DNA of 64,000 nucleotides from Maniola hyperantus. Taxonomy: Eukaryota > Arthropoda > Insecta > Lepidoptera > Nymphalidae. The notes beneath the pieces were generated by a model. That model ran no database searches. It was not told the DNA's origin and worked only from the letters and a program-made list of their open reading frames with translations. Positions 11,936 to 23,884 of this stretch are shown piece by piece (within the stretch, counting starts at the first letter, position 1; every line of letters begins with the position of its first letter). The position numbers were made by a program, and so were the translations under genes. Location of the stretch: contig NC_048537.1 in NCBI RefSeq assembly GCF_902806685.2, positions 9,446,720 through 9,510,719 of the forward strand, given 5' to 3'.

Positions 11936-11972
11936 GCCACTTCAGCTCAGCGGCTTGCTGAGCTGAAGTGGC
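11936..11972. repeat. Perfect 15-bp hairpin
   Basis: gccacttcagctcag, loop cggcttg, ctgagctgaagtggc. Exact inverted repeat in otherwise unremarkable DNA. Confidence 0.9.
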
Positions 11973-12759
11973 AATAGGCAGGATGCATGGTTCAAAAAAC
12001 CGGTAGAAGTTGGGTTCCCAAAGTGATAGAATGTTGACCTAGCACCAGAAAGCGCAGCGTTGGAAGATCCCGACGACATCAAACTAGTCGCAGGCAGCGA
12101 AAACCGCGTGTGGAAGTCCCTACAAGACACTTATGTCCAGCAGTGGACGTCTATCGTTTAGCGACGATGATGATGATGACCGTTACTTAATTAATTAATT
12201 AATAATGTTACCTAAATATGATTGCTATCAGCAGTTACATTTACAGTGCCACCCACTTACCTATCTGTTCAGGGGGCAAAATTGTGACCAGAGCCGCGTC
12301 AGCCACCATTTTAAAATCCACCTGGATTTAGTCGCGGGCATCAGCTAGTATTGTATATTAAGCTATATTGAATCTTTGCTATGAAAGAATTTTAATTCCA
12401 CTTTTTTTGGCAATATTCTTAAAAATAGCAATACCAAATTGTAGCGATGCTGTCACCTGAACAGATCGGTGACAGTATAAAAGGTCTCGATGGCGGGAGA
12501 ATTACAGCTACAATATCACAGTCGCAATCACTTCAGCTGCGCGATTGCAGGCGAATGACAACTACAATGTCACCATCGCAATAACCTCTGATTGGTTGAC
12601 GCTCGCTCACTATTGGCTATAATGCATTGTTGCAACAAGAATAGAACAAATTCAGGCAATCACAACAATTGAGATTGTAATAATGATTGATGCAGATTTT
12701 ACGAAATCGATCTGCAGCCGTCGCTTTATGTGGCAGTGAGCGGGACTCATAGGACTAAT

Positions 12760-12900
12760 AGGCCACATTACGATTCCAAGTCTGTAGGTAGGTGGCAACC
12801 CGCCGACAACGCACCAGAATATGCAAAGTGGGCATGTTAAATATCGGGCTATCGTGTTGTTGGTACAAATTTGCGCTCACTGGGCAATCTTCGTGTGTAA
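12760..12900. repeat. Diverged local duplicate block, copy 1
   Basis: Shares tacgattccaagt, a gg(c/t)a(a/g)cccgc(c/t)g core, gttaaatat(c/t)gggc and a gtgtgtaaatttac-like end with 13940-14075, at an offset of about 1183 bp. It lacks known repeat signatures and may be a duplicated regulatory block. Confidence 0.5.
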
Positions 12901-13310
12901 ATTTACATTAATTAAACCATCGACGTAAAATAAAGTAGGTTAGAGAGTAACCTTCCTGCTAATTTACGGTATCTATCTTGTCACTACAAGTGACTACCCG
13001 CGGATTTGCTCAGCGATGATATAAATCCTCTTTATATTTACTTATTTTTATTTTTCGTGTCAAGAAATTGTAGTTATACCATATCACGTGGAAATTTCAA
13101 AAAATCCGGGCCTCATTCTTATTTACACTATAAAGAAATATGTGCAGAAATTCATGTTTCTATGGTTATTTTAACACCCCCGCCAATCCTACCATATTTG
13201 GAGGGACAGAGAGAGCAGCTTAGCTAAGATAAAAATAGCATAAGTACACAGACGTAATCCGAATTAATTTGTGTTTGTCACTAAAGATACAAATACCTCA
13301 ACATTATCCT

Positions 13311-13610
13311 CACCTCAACCTATCACCAGCCCTCCTATGGAGTACGGGTCTCGTCTCCGAACGAGAAGGGTTTGCGCCATGGTCCACCACGCTGGCCAAG
13401 TACAAATGGGCAGACTTCACACTCCTTTAAGAACATTAAGGAGAACTCTCAGGTATGTAGGTTTCCTTACGACATTTTCCATCGCCATTAAAGCAAGTGA
13501 TATTTAATTGCTTAAAACGCACATAATTCAAAAAGTTAGAGGTGCGTACCCGGGATCGAGCCCCGAACGACCACCGAATAGGAGACCAAAGTCTTAGCAA
13601 CAAGGCTGTC
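13311..13610 (-). mobile_element. tRNA-derived SINE, family A, minus strand
   Basis: Reverse complement signatures ccacgctggccaagt, cttacgacattttcc, agttagaggtgcgtaccc and gggatcgagccccgaac. Frames here are not genes. Confidence 0.75.
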
Positions 13611-13739
13611 TACAAATCTATCCTTTTTCACGCAATCCATCTACCTTTTCTTTGGTCTTCCTCTCCTTTTTTTATCCTTTCACACACATAATATTCATAT
13701 TACAATTTCATATTACATTATTTTCGTTGGCACGACACA

Positions 13740-13866
13740 TTTTAGATAATAGGTACCTACCTATTAGATTTTAAGGAATGTTTTTTTTTGTAAATATTTG
13801 TGTTTGTGTTTATCATGTGTCGGATCAACCAATAAATGTACTTCTATTCTATTCTATTCTATTCTA
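13740..13866 (+). mobile_element. LINE-like 3' tail with TTCTA microsatellite
   Basis: tgtcggatcaaccaataaat then (attct)n. A usual end of lepidopteran non-LTR elements, by recall. Confidence 0.5.
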
Positions 13867-13939
13867 CAAAACTACCTACAAAATCCCTAGTATAAAAGTA
13901 TTCGATGAGTTCGGCGGCGCGGCGCGGTGCACAGGTAAT

Positions 13940-14075
13940 AATGGGTGACAATACGATTCCAAGTCACTGGAATAGTGGTAGCCCGCTGGCCGCAAGCTGC
14001 CCTTCAGTATGTAGAGTAGCTGGTTAAATATTGGGCAAAATTTCGTAGCTAAATGTGCGTTTAAAATTTTTCAAT
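13940..14075. repeat. Diverged local duplicate block, copy 2
   Basis: Partner of 12760-12900. Preceded by a GC-rich patch, ggcggcgcggcgcggtgc. Confidence 0.5.
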
Positions 14076-14099
14076 GTTTTTCAGAAATCAATCACACAT

Positions 14100-14230
14100 A
14101 TTACTCGAAAGGGTTTGCCAGCCAGGTAACCTCCCAGTGTGCCTGGGTGCTGCTGGTCCCTTTTGGATGCCTTCGGGCATCCGAGGGGAAGAGCAGTATT
14201 CGGGCCGGTGCACCCCGGTAACATGGCTAA
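14100..14230. repeat. Probable dispersed repeat with a UUCG hairpin
   Basis: ggatgcc, ttcg, ggcatcc at 14165-14182 is a 7-bp stem closed by the very stable UUCG tetraloop. Flanks (gggtgctgctggtccc, tattcgggccggtgcacc) look repeat-derived, possibly from a LINE. Type not certain. Confidence 0.4.
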
Positions 14231-15633
14231 TAATCTCTCTTCTGAAATTGAAATTTCTGAAAAACCCTGAAACACCTTTTTTATTTTTGATCATAGATCT
14301 AAAAACCAATTTTCAAAGACATAATTTGAAAAATGATGGACTTTCATACAAACTTTCATCTACAAAATTTCAAGTTTTCAACCTCAGCGGTTTATGCGAT
14401 CCGTTGATAGATCAGTCAGTCAGGCAGAACAAGTCTTTTTTAAATCAATTATTATTATTATTTTAAATATAATCATGCTACAACTTTAATAATGTTTAGA
14501 TGTATCAATTCAGTAGGTATGGTCGCAGAAGCCGGATTCAAAACAGTGTTGTTGTTATTGGTCGTATACAGTGTGCTTTATTAATTCTTAATAATAATGC
14601 AAACTTCCACAATATTATTTCTTTTACTACACGATGACAGGATCTGGAATCTGAAATAAGTGGTTAATTTTTGCAATGTTCTTCATTCTTCAATATTTGT
14701 AAAAAAAGAGCTACGGCGTGTTGCAGCAAAAAATTTGTAAGGCGGGGCCGTCCCTCGCTATGCGGCATTGTGCCCGAAATGACACGTGAAAGGCGTCGAG
14801 AGCGCCGCGTTACTGACTTCACAAAAGGCTTACAGATGCGCGCACCAGAAGATTTTAATGAGGCAACGACTGTGTGTGATTTTATCGCGTGTGCCTTAAT
14901 GAGAAATAACCAAGCGCATCCTCTTTGACTGCACTCACACGCAATCGCTATCAAAAATGCTACAACATCTCTCACTCATACATACTCGTATAAAGCGTGA
15001 ACACCACCCATAATATCAGCGCACGTAGGTACATTATTAACCTCTTATATTTTTACGTTTCATAAATTCCACATTTCTATATGGCTCTGAAAACAGCGCC
15101 ACAAAACATTGTGTGCAATGTACAACGTAATTGTACCGCGTTGGTATTTTTATGGTGTCGTAAGCGTGTTTTGAGTGCAGTGTTTTGATTCAGCGACTCT
15201 CTTTTAGTATTATTGTTATATTATTAGCATTTATTCAGGGCGGTGTCAGCGGTGAAATCGTTCCAGCTTTATAAATGCAATGAAACAAATTATAAAGGGC
15301 TAGAAAGTTAGGGGATCCGGATATACCGGCCAATTCTCATCAATGCAAATCACGTTGTCGACTCGTCAACCCAATTACCAAGAAGTGAATTTAAATAAAG
15401 ATAAGTATCGCCCTCGAGGAGACAATGCTAATAGGAGGTGGAGGCGTGATAATAGGCTCCGACTGGGGCTCTGAGGCGCACCGCAGTAGATGCTTTAATT
15501 AGATCTCTCGACTTACGCGCCCGTGAGCCTCAAAACACTTGTTCAATTAGTGATCAGACTTAAGAAACTGTATTATGCTAAGCAGCTCGTCCTTCTAATA
15601 GAAGTGTTTGGCTGTTGTTGGTTTATATTTTTA
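14231..15633. other. Non-coding DNA; possible conserved block
   Basis: No gene seen. 15240-15500 is unique-looking and moderately GC-rich with no repeat signature; it may hold a regulatory element. The ORF pair around 14664-14975 opens on both strands without any recognisable motif. Confidence 0.4.
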
Positions 15634-15687
15634 CTGGCGGGTGTTTAAAGAAAAGGCTATTAGCCTTTTTTTTTAAACACCCGCCAG
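15634..15687. repeat. Near-perfect 26-bp hairpin, almost loopless
   Basis: ctggcgggtgtttaaag plus aaaaggcta, then tagccttttt...aaacacccgccag. The right arm is the normal edge of the adjacent palindromic MITE; the left arm is an inverted copy of it. Confidence 0.85.
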
Positions 15688-15781
15688 TCCCAGCGCTAAC
15701 TCGGTGCGGGTTATCGCGGGGGCTGGCGGGTGTGCGGGGTGTTCCCTCCCCGATTGCCATTTCAACCTGTCGCGTACTATA
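15676..15781. mobile_element. GC-rich palindromic MITE, truncated copy 2
   Basis: Keeps the right half (cgattgccatttcaacctg, tcgcgtactata). The left terminus is replaced by the hairpin at 15634-15687. Confidence 0.75.
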
Positions 15782-15959
15782 ATTACTGTCATATCAATTA
15801 GGCCTAAGCGTTTAGTTACAATCCAACGTACTAGCCATATGGGACAGTGCGAATTACAGCTTAGGTATAATATGTATTTTCAGATGTTATATAAAATCGC
15901 ACAATATAACAAGCAAATAATGAGAAAGGAATTCAGTCACTGTACTTTTTTAATTAAGT

Positions 15960-17424
15960 AGGTACAAATAAAGATTCATAATATGCAATAATAAGCAATG
16001 TAATTGGCCGGTTAATTAACCATATCAATACTGCCACACTTATGACGCAAAATTACTCGTGGTTTTATTTGTTTTATTGTCCAAATAATTCTGATGACAA
16101 TATGTAAAAAAGTGAATGCACGTAGTTGTGAATTGATGAGGGCGACTCGACGCGGTAAATTCACGCACTGGAAACATTATTCGAGAAGCGGTCATGTAGA
16201 GCATGCTGCAAATACTTTCCCGGCTTTTTAGTTTTCGGATATTTCTGCTATTATCTACCAATGCTTTTACATTTAAATATTGCCTTATTGGGACAAATAT
16301 TTATAATTTTTACTTTGCTGAATAATTATAGTAAGCTAGAGGGCTCTTGATTTGTTGAAAGGACTCATAAAGTTAAATCAAATGAGTCCAAATTCGATTG
16401 TCATGCCATAATATGCTATCAGAGAGGCCAATGTCCACCTCCTACCTACTAGTGCCCTACCACTACCATCGTAGAAGGAAGAGGAAGATCAGATAGTACC
16501 ATACCATTTTCCTTTATCATCATGCAAACGACACATGTATTGCAAAAATTTACCGGACTATTGAAAGTAGCCGAAAAATCAGTAACCGATTTTGACGGAA
16601 TGACAGCGTACGAACTACGAACAAATCAGGTTAAGGAGGTGTTAAATCAGAACTATTTAGTTCTCTATCGCGTCCATACTAGCGTATATTACGACAAAAC
16701 ATGTGTAACGCTAGACAACTACAGTTTGGCACACTAAAGCCTCTGAACATATCTAAATAATGTTGTAAATTAATGTAAACGCAGAGTTATTGTACACCAT
16801 ACCAGATTCAGTTCTCTAAAAATCACATCTTTGTCTGTAGTGCAGATGTTTAAGTTTATTCGTCCCTTGTCACAGATGTTGCTTGTAATATTCTCATATA
16901 CGATCAAATTCTTTTAAGAGATCCGTAGATAAAGAACATGGCGTGGGGTGTTTGGATGGTTTCGGACTTTCACTTATTTGTATGCCTTACCCTTCGCGGG
17001 ACGCGACGTGACTATTCGAGATACATAAACCTTGAGTGAATACAGAAAATAGAAATAAAGTAACATATTATTCTCCACTGGACGGATTGGGGCGATATAA
17101 CTATTTGTTTTTATTATGACCCTTGACTGGTTTTTAAGCTTTATTAGGATTGAAATATGTTTGTCTTGGATTTATTGAGTTATAGAGCTTGCTCGTTTTC
17201 TTTTCCTTTTGTTTAATCTTTAAATAATATAAAACGAAGTCGTAATCTGCAAAGTGCGGCTGTGTGTTTGCCTAATTATATCTTTATTCATTTCTTTATT
17301 AGGTATTTCTTTTATTGATGCGATATTCACCACCATTTTTAAAACATCTCAAGGGGAAGGTTTGGATAACACATTCACATATTACAGTCTTACTAAGTTA
17401 TAAAAAATTATACTCACACTGATC
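15960..17424. other. Non-coding DNA
   Basis: A 71-codon plus-strand frame at 16522-16737 starts with ATG (MQTTHVLQKFTGLLKV...) but has no family features or splice support. No repeat family is recognised. Confidence 0.4.
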
Positions 17425-17508
17425 AGCTCGAGATGGCAATCGGGGTGGGGACGCCCCGCACACCCGCACAGCCCCCGCGCTAACCTGATGCAGGCGATCG
17501 CGGGCGTA
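17425..17508. mobile_element. GC-rich palindromic MITE, truncated copy 3
   Basis: Left half only, from agctcgagatggcaatcggg to the core; the right arm is missing. Confidence 0.7.
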
Positions 17509-18203
17509 CCTACACATTCGTGTACCTGTAAACCATGACTGTAGGTTAGGTAGTGACTTTATGTCCCAATAAAAAATATGATATTGGTGTAGGCCATATT
17601 TAGCAGTGTGTAAATTTATATTAGTAAGACAGTTAGTCAAAAGCCCACTTGAATCAGCTATTCATAAATATTTCTGTAACGGCAATCTCCGCTATTTCCA
17701 TAAACTTATTGCTGATTAAAAATTTTGTAGTTTTATTGTTAGTGGACCTTGAGTGGACACTTCGCCTTATACGCCATAGTCATACTTGTCAACTATCTTC
17801 CCTTTCTATTTTTCTCACACGAAATAAAAGTATAGAGCTTGTTAAGGAATATCGCTCGGTAGAGGGTCATGTCATGGTCAGTTAGGCGGAAGCTCGGAAG
17901 CAGATGTTGACAGTCGTGGCCGCCGCCCCTATCACCGTCAGTATCAAGGCCGCTTTTAGAAACGCCCTTTCGATATCCGCTACACTTCGAAAGAAATATT
18001 CTGTTATGGTATCTACATTCATTTGACTTTCTGCTGCTTGGCTGCTGACGACGGGACAATAATATATCTTCTGTATTTGTGAGTTCATGTTTTTTTTTGT
18101 ATTTTGGATTTTGACACACTATTCCAAAGTGTTATGAACTATTAAAATTCGAAAATAGTGAATCTATCTACTTCTAATATTATAAAAAGGAAAGATTTGT
18201 TTT

Positions 18204-18765
18204 TTTCTAGGGTTCCGTACCTCAAAAAGAAAAACGGAAACCTTATAGGATTACTTTGTCTGTTCGTCTGTTTGTCTGTCTGTCTGTCAAGAACCCTATA
18301 GGGTACTTCCCGTTGACCTAGAATCATGATAGGTAGGTAGCACACGTAAGGGAAATAATCCGAAAACCGTGAATTTGTGGTTACATCACCAAAAAAAAAT
18401 TAAAATATTGTGTTCATGAACAAAGAATTAGTAAACTTTCAAATTAAGACAACTATACTTAGTGCGGTATCATAATATGATAGGGCTTTACTCGCACATT
18501 CTAAAACAGATTTTTATTTATTTTTATGCATTATAGTTTTTGATTTATCGTGTAAAATGTTCAAAAAATACGACTGCAGTACTTACGTTTATTCTTTCAG
18601 CAAAGTTTACCTGGAAGAGATTGCTTTAACAATAAGGCCGCCTTTGCACCCTCTTGTATAGTTTCTTCTGTAGCTTATATTGTTTCTCTGTATGTTGTGT
18701 GCAATAAAGTATTCTAAATAAAATAAATAACCCTCGATGCGCGAGTCTGACTTGCACTTTTTTTT
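18204..18765 (+). repeat. GGTTCCGTACC dispersed repeat interrupted by a retro-insert
   Basis: The body matches 26554-26955: gggttccgtacctc, gtctgtctgtctgtc, cgttgacctagaatcatga, gtttttgatttatcgtg. It breaks after ctgcagtac (18578), and its end (ccctcgatgcgcgagtctga) resumes at 18731. The insert of about 155 bp ends gcaataaagtattctaaata plus an aaat-rich tail, like a SINE or LINE tail. Confidence 0.6.
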
Positions 18766-18854
18766 TAAACGATAACCTCTGAAACTTCTAAACTGATTTT
18801 GATAATTCTTTCACCATTAGAAAGTTACTTTATCTAGAAGTAACATAGACTACA

Positions 18855-19180
18855 ACCATCCATACTAATATTATAAATGCGAAAGTGTGTCTGTCTGTCT
18901 GTCTATCTGCTAGCCTTTCACAGCCCATCCTTTCAATCGATTTTGACGAAATTTGGTACAGCGATAGCTTGCATCCCGGGTAAGGACTTTTTATTCCCGA
19001 AAATTAAAGAGTTCCCACGGGATTCTTAGAAACCTAAATCCACATGACTGAATTCGCTGGCCTTATCTATTTGATATAAACATAGCTTATATCCTGGAGA
19101 CGGTCATAGCTTTTATCCCGGAAATCAAAGAGCTCCCACGGACTGTTTTAAAATCGAAATCCAAGCGGACAAAGTCGCAG
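18855..19180 (+). mobile_element. Helitron-like element
   Basis: Starts tccatactaatattataaat, with a gtctgtctgtctgtc run, gattttgacgaaatttggta and cccgggtaaggac. The 3' part is partly duplicated (two atcccgg-aaatcaaagagttccc segments). Ends near gacaaagtcgcaggcat. Confidence 0.65.
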
Positions 19181-20049
19181 GCATTACCTACTTAATTTAT
19201 TTTTAATTTAATTTATTTACACCAACAACTTTCATACAATTTGTCTGTAAAATATTTAAATTCACTGTAGTAGTTATGGTTATCTATTACAGGTGCACTT
19301 ATGAGGGAAAATAACCTAAGACCATTGCCTAAGACGCACTAAGTTAAAGTTAGTAACAGAAAGTAAAACATAGGTACTCAATAGTATCTATAATATAATG
19401 TTTATACCTTCTGTCTTAGATGAATTTTATTAGTTAATGTAAGCCTTCTGAATACGGTATTTGACAACTAGTCAAATCAGTAACTTTTATCAAACGTCAA
19501 AACGCACGCTTAGTATGCGAGATTCTATGAAGTACCGGTGTGTGACGTCACAATCATTTGACGTGGTTTTTTTAGTTTAATCGATAATTTAAAATGGTTA
19601 TTACACTTAAAACCAACAAAGGACGTGGATTTTACATATTTTGGAAGACCATCTATTTAATAATCACTAAGAAATAATTTATTTTTGATGTAGTCAAGTA
19701 CCCAATTATGATCTTTGCCAAAGCTGCCAACAAAAACTGGTCACTTACAGAGCTTAATTTTAGATCTAATTGAATTTTATTGTGATTGCTCAAACGTATC
19801 ATCCGAGGTCTGATTGAAACAGTCCCCTGCTATACGTAAAAAGAAACATATTTGTCATCGTCACAGGAATTATAACGAGGCGCGTATCCACAATCAATTT
19901 GGTGGTCGGGGAGATGTCAATTTGTGGCCAGTTTCGCCCGCACTGGCTCCCGTGATGACTTCCGAATGAGTGCCTCGGATTTGCATAAGGGCCACCTAAT
20001 ACGAGATCTTAAATTAATGCGTGAACTTAATCTAAATAAATAGGTACTG

Positions 20050-20275
20050 TTTTTACGGTTCCGTAACCGAAGGGTGCCAACGGGGCCCTAAGCCTCTCCG
20101 CCTGTCTGTCTGTCAGTGCTGTAATAAGTAGAGAGTTGAAATTTTTTACAGAATGTGTCCATTGCCATTATAACAACACATTTCAAAATGGGCGCTCTGG
20201 AAATTAAAACGTGTTATTTTTGTACGATGGTACGGAACCCTTCGCATGAGGGCCCGACTCGCACTTGACTGATTT
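20050..20275 (+). repeat. Dispersed repeat, GGTTCCGTA variant
   Basis: ggttccgtaaccgaagggtg, cctgtctgtctgtcagtgc and tacggaacccttcgcatgag, ending gactcgcacttgact. Related to the 18204 and 26554 copies. Confidence 0.55.
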
Positions 20276-20435
20276 TCTAAAGATTCTTTATAGAATATGA
20301 TTTTGATTGTGGAGGTGTGTACATATTTTATTTACCTAAGCTTCTCTTACATAGTCATTTGCGATTTAACCTATAAATTTAAATTACCTTCTGTTTAGGG
20401 TTTTCACAAACTCTCTGCTTTATAATACAATTTAT

Positions 20436-20690
20436 AATAGCTTTTTTCCGCGACTTCACCCGCGTGGACTACACAAATTTCAAACCCCTATTTTACCCCT
20501 TTAGGGGTTGAATTGTCAAAAATCCTTTTTAGCGGATGTCAAAATTTAATCTTACCTAGTTATCTGCATGCATGCCAAATTATAGCCCGATCCATCCATC
20601 AGAAGTTTGATCTGTTTGTCATTAATCCAGTCGTTTGCGTTGATAGATCAGTCAATCAGTCAGTCAGTCAGCTTTTCCTTTTATATATTT
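20436..20690 (-). mobile_element. Helitron-like element, minus orientation
   Basis: cgcgacttcacccgcgtgg, tttaggggttgaattgtc and tagcggatgtc, ending with a cagtcagtcagtcagc run. Same family as 1738-1960 and 5986-6215. Confidence 0.6.
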
Positions 20691-20996
20691 TTCAAAATAA
20701 AAAAAAATCATTACCACAATAAGGTGATTCACTAAATAGGTACAGAAATCGGATTTCACGCAGGTTAAATTTCTACAAAACAGAACGACACAATATTACA
20801 ATTATCATCTCAGAAACGTAAAATTAGACTTCTTAAGCGCAGCGCACATCGCCAGAGCCGTGGCGCGGCATCTATCTTCGTAAAATCTCAAACTAAGCTT
20901 TATTTTCTCTATTAGGTATATACCTAACAGTGGCAAACTCAGACTCGCATCCTTAGTGTTATAATATGTCAAAATTCATAAAGCTGAGTTTCATCA

Positions 20997-21480
20997 TCAA
21001 GACATAGCCGGCTTTCTTCTGAGCACGGGACTCCTCTCAGTCTCCTCTACGACAAGTATTCGGCCATAGTCTACCACGCTGACAAGGTGCGGGTTGGCAG
21101 ACTTCACACACCGCCAAGCACATTATGGAGAACACTACTCGTTTACTCGCGATGTTTTTCTTCATTGTTCAAGCAAGTTATATATATTTTTTTTTAAAGA
21201 ATATTAGCCATGTTAAATGACTAATATTCCCCATTCCTCTCCAACTAAGCGTCAAGCTTGTGCTAGGAGTAGGTACGACAAATAATGCAACGGGCGGGGT
21301 TTGAACCGTCAACCTTTCGGTTTTCAGTCCACTCCTTTACCCGTTGAGCTATTGAGGCTCTAAATTATTTTAACGCATATACCTATGTATATGTATGTCC
21401 GAAAAGGTAGTGGAGGTGCGTGTCCGGGATCAAAACTCTAACCTCTAACCTTCCGAATGCTATCAGGGCTGAGTTTAGTA
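20997..21480 (-). mobile_element. SINE family A split by a second SINE
   Basis: The left part (20997-21190) and right part (21400-21480, gtggaggtgcgtgtccggga) make one minus-strand family A SINE. A family C SINE sits between them. Confidence 0.65.
21191..21362 (-). mobile_element. tRNA-derived SINE, family C (Phe-like head), nested
   Basis: Reverse complement reads gctcaacgggtaaaggagtg, gactgaaaaccgaaaggttg and a B-box-like ggttcaaaccccg, then the body shared with 59660-59822 (aggaatggggaatattagtc). The head anticodon loop (ctgaaaacc) is Phe-like; the copy is a SINE, not a working tRNA gene. Confidence 0.7.
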
Positions 21481-23629
21481 GTTATCAATGAGACTACACT
21501 CCGTTTGTAAGCGACGACCTTTATGGAATGATAATGTAGGAGTTACAATGATAGATACGTGCCTGAAGTGAGCGGCACCATCTTGGCCTCCGTGACAACG
21601 GGATTACCTCCCTTCGCGCCGCTGTCTGCGGTTTCTTAATTAACCCCAGATACCCCCGTATGCGCCGACGTGCGGTGTGTAAGATTATTGCCAACGGTAC
21701 CCCTGTTTAATTTTAATGCAAGGTATTAATGAAACAAACAGAGCTTCTTGTCTCGCCGCGCTCATTAACTTAAATGTACGCTCATATGCGAGTAATTAGG
21801 ATGATTACGGAGATATCGTAAATACGGTAATATCTTCATTTTACTTTACGCTGTTTTGAATGAATAAAAATACAATAAAAATTTGAGAAATACTTATGCT
21901 GTTTGCGAAGGAGATATTAATATTATCATCGCAATAAACTATTAAAATCTATACAAAGAGACACTAGCACCACCATCGTTTATAATTTCTATACCTATGG
22001 GTTTAATTTAGGTAACACCAATGGTCTATATTATTCGGAACAAATAATATTTTTGCGGGCTGCATCTTGTTTTTATAAGTAAAAAGTACAAAGTTAGGAA
22101 CTTGATGTCCAATGTCCTTCCCAGTGTCATAATATTAAAACCCCAAATCACTAGAAATCGCTAGAATGAAGCTTGCGAACTACGAATAACAATATTGCGC
22201 TTGCGAAGCATAAAATTAATATTGACAGCTACTTTAAAATAGATTTTTGTATTTCCGTTTTCGCCGTTCCTTACATAAATGTTATGATATTGACTTTATT
22301 TTTGATGGCATGTTATGTACTTATTCTGTACTTAATTTTGTAAAATTGTTTCACGACATTTGAAAATAATATGAGAGCTGAAAAATAACACAAATCATCC
22401 GAGTGATTTTGAAAGACAGTATAAAATTTTAAGAAACGCTCGAACGTTATTCGGATTCACCTGTGCATGCGAAGCAGATACCTGACTGAAGATGAAAGCC
22501 TCATAGCGTTTGCTCACCTGATCGTATTAGCTAAGCACAGTGCTTCATTTTCTGCCCCGCTGCCCTCTCTCAACTGATGTTAACCGCACATTTCCAACCA
22601 GAACGCACCCTCTTAACCGCATACTTGAAGGAATTTAATGTAGGTATTGATTATGATTAACGTTAACGTTAATAAATACTTACTACTTAATGTAGAAATC
22701 GATAGTATGGTACATAGGTACTAGTTTAGGTAGATCCATGACCAAGTATACAAAAAAGTGTGTCTTTCTGTTACCTTTTCACCGTCTATCCATTTAACTG
22801 ATTTATATTCCTAGTATAGAGATACTTAGTTTTTATTCCGAAAAGGGTATAAGCTTTTTATATGTAAAAAAAATCAGAGTGATTTTTAAATCTCTTACTG
22901 CACATAAAATTTATTTTCTAAGCCTGGTATTCTAGGATGCCAACGCGAACGTCGGAAATGTCTCAGACAAGACAAGGTTCATACGAAATACGGTCTAATG
23001 TGAATCATTCCTAATACGAGCACTTTGTCTGTTCTTATAAAGATATAAAACTAATGAATTTGTAGATTAGAAAATAAAGCGTAAAAATAAACTATGATGA
23101 GAATCCTACTAAGGTTTTACAATGAAAAAATATTGCTTATTTTTTATTTAAATATCTATCCACACGTATTGGAATATTTAACGTTATAAACGTTTTAGGT
23201 ATTAAGTAGGTAGTATTGATATGATATCTATCTAAAAGATATGAAGGTAAAGTGAAGCGATCTAATCTAATAAATAGCAGGAGAGAGATTCTTTCGCCGA
23301 CGTCTGAGGAAAAGTAAAGATGACAGGAATCGTATCTCGACGACTGGCTTCATTCATGTTCAATCACATCTCAACAGCATGACACTGATTTCTTGTTATA
23401 GGTTGTTTGTGTCTGATGAATTTGTAATAATTTATGTAATAATTTATTTATAATGGACATAATCGACATGAAATAGAGAATATTGTTAGGTATGTAGAGG
23501 ACTTATTTCAACAATTAGTTCTGTAATAAATAGTTGTATACGGTTTAGGAACAACTGTAATAGAAATCTACAGACAGTAAAGTTATATAAACTATATACC
23601 TAGTTATCTACTAGATGATGCCATTATAT
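21481..23629. other. Non-coding DNA; possible conserved block at 21560-21740
   Basis: No gene or clear repeat. 21560-21740 is GC-richer and unique-looking. The rest is AT-rich. Confidence 0.4.
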
Positions 23630-23884
23630 AAAAAAGTTTCTGTTTTTAAAAATCCCCTAAGAACTCTTTGATTTTTCGGGATAAAAAGTAGCCTATGTCC
23701 TTCCCTGGATTGCAAGCTATGTATCAAACACCGTGAAATCTACCAGACAGACAGACAAACTTAGGCATTTCTGGATTTAAATTGCTTGTGTAGTGCAGTT
23801 TTATTTCTATAGAAACACAAGTCAGAAAAACGAATTATTATTTATCACATTATTACATCTTGTATTTTTCGGAAGGAGTAATTT

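Noticed and set aside
12476..12484. TATAAAAGG, TATA-box-like
   Set aside because: Single match in AT-rich DNA next to a small hairpin; no initiator or downstream ORF supports a promoter.
16522..16737. 71-codon ATG frame (MQTTHVLQ...)
   Set aside because: Length is within chance for this composition, and there are no domain, splice or poly(A) signs.
17649..17885. Hydrophobic plus-strand frame considered as the missing DIP signal-peptide exon
   Set aside because: No ATG at its start, no suitable phase-1 donor after the hydrophobic part, and no DIP-like sequence.
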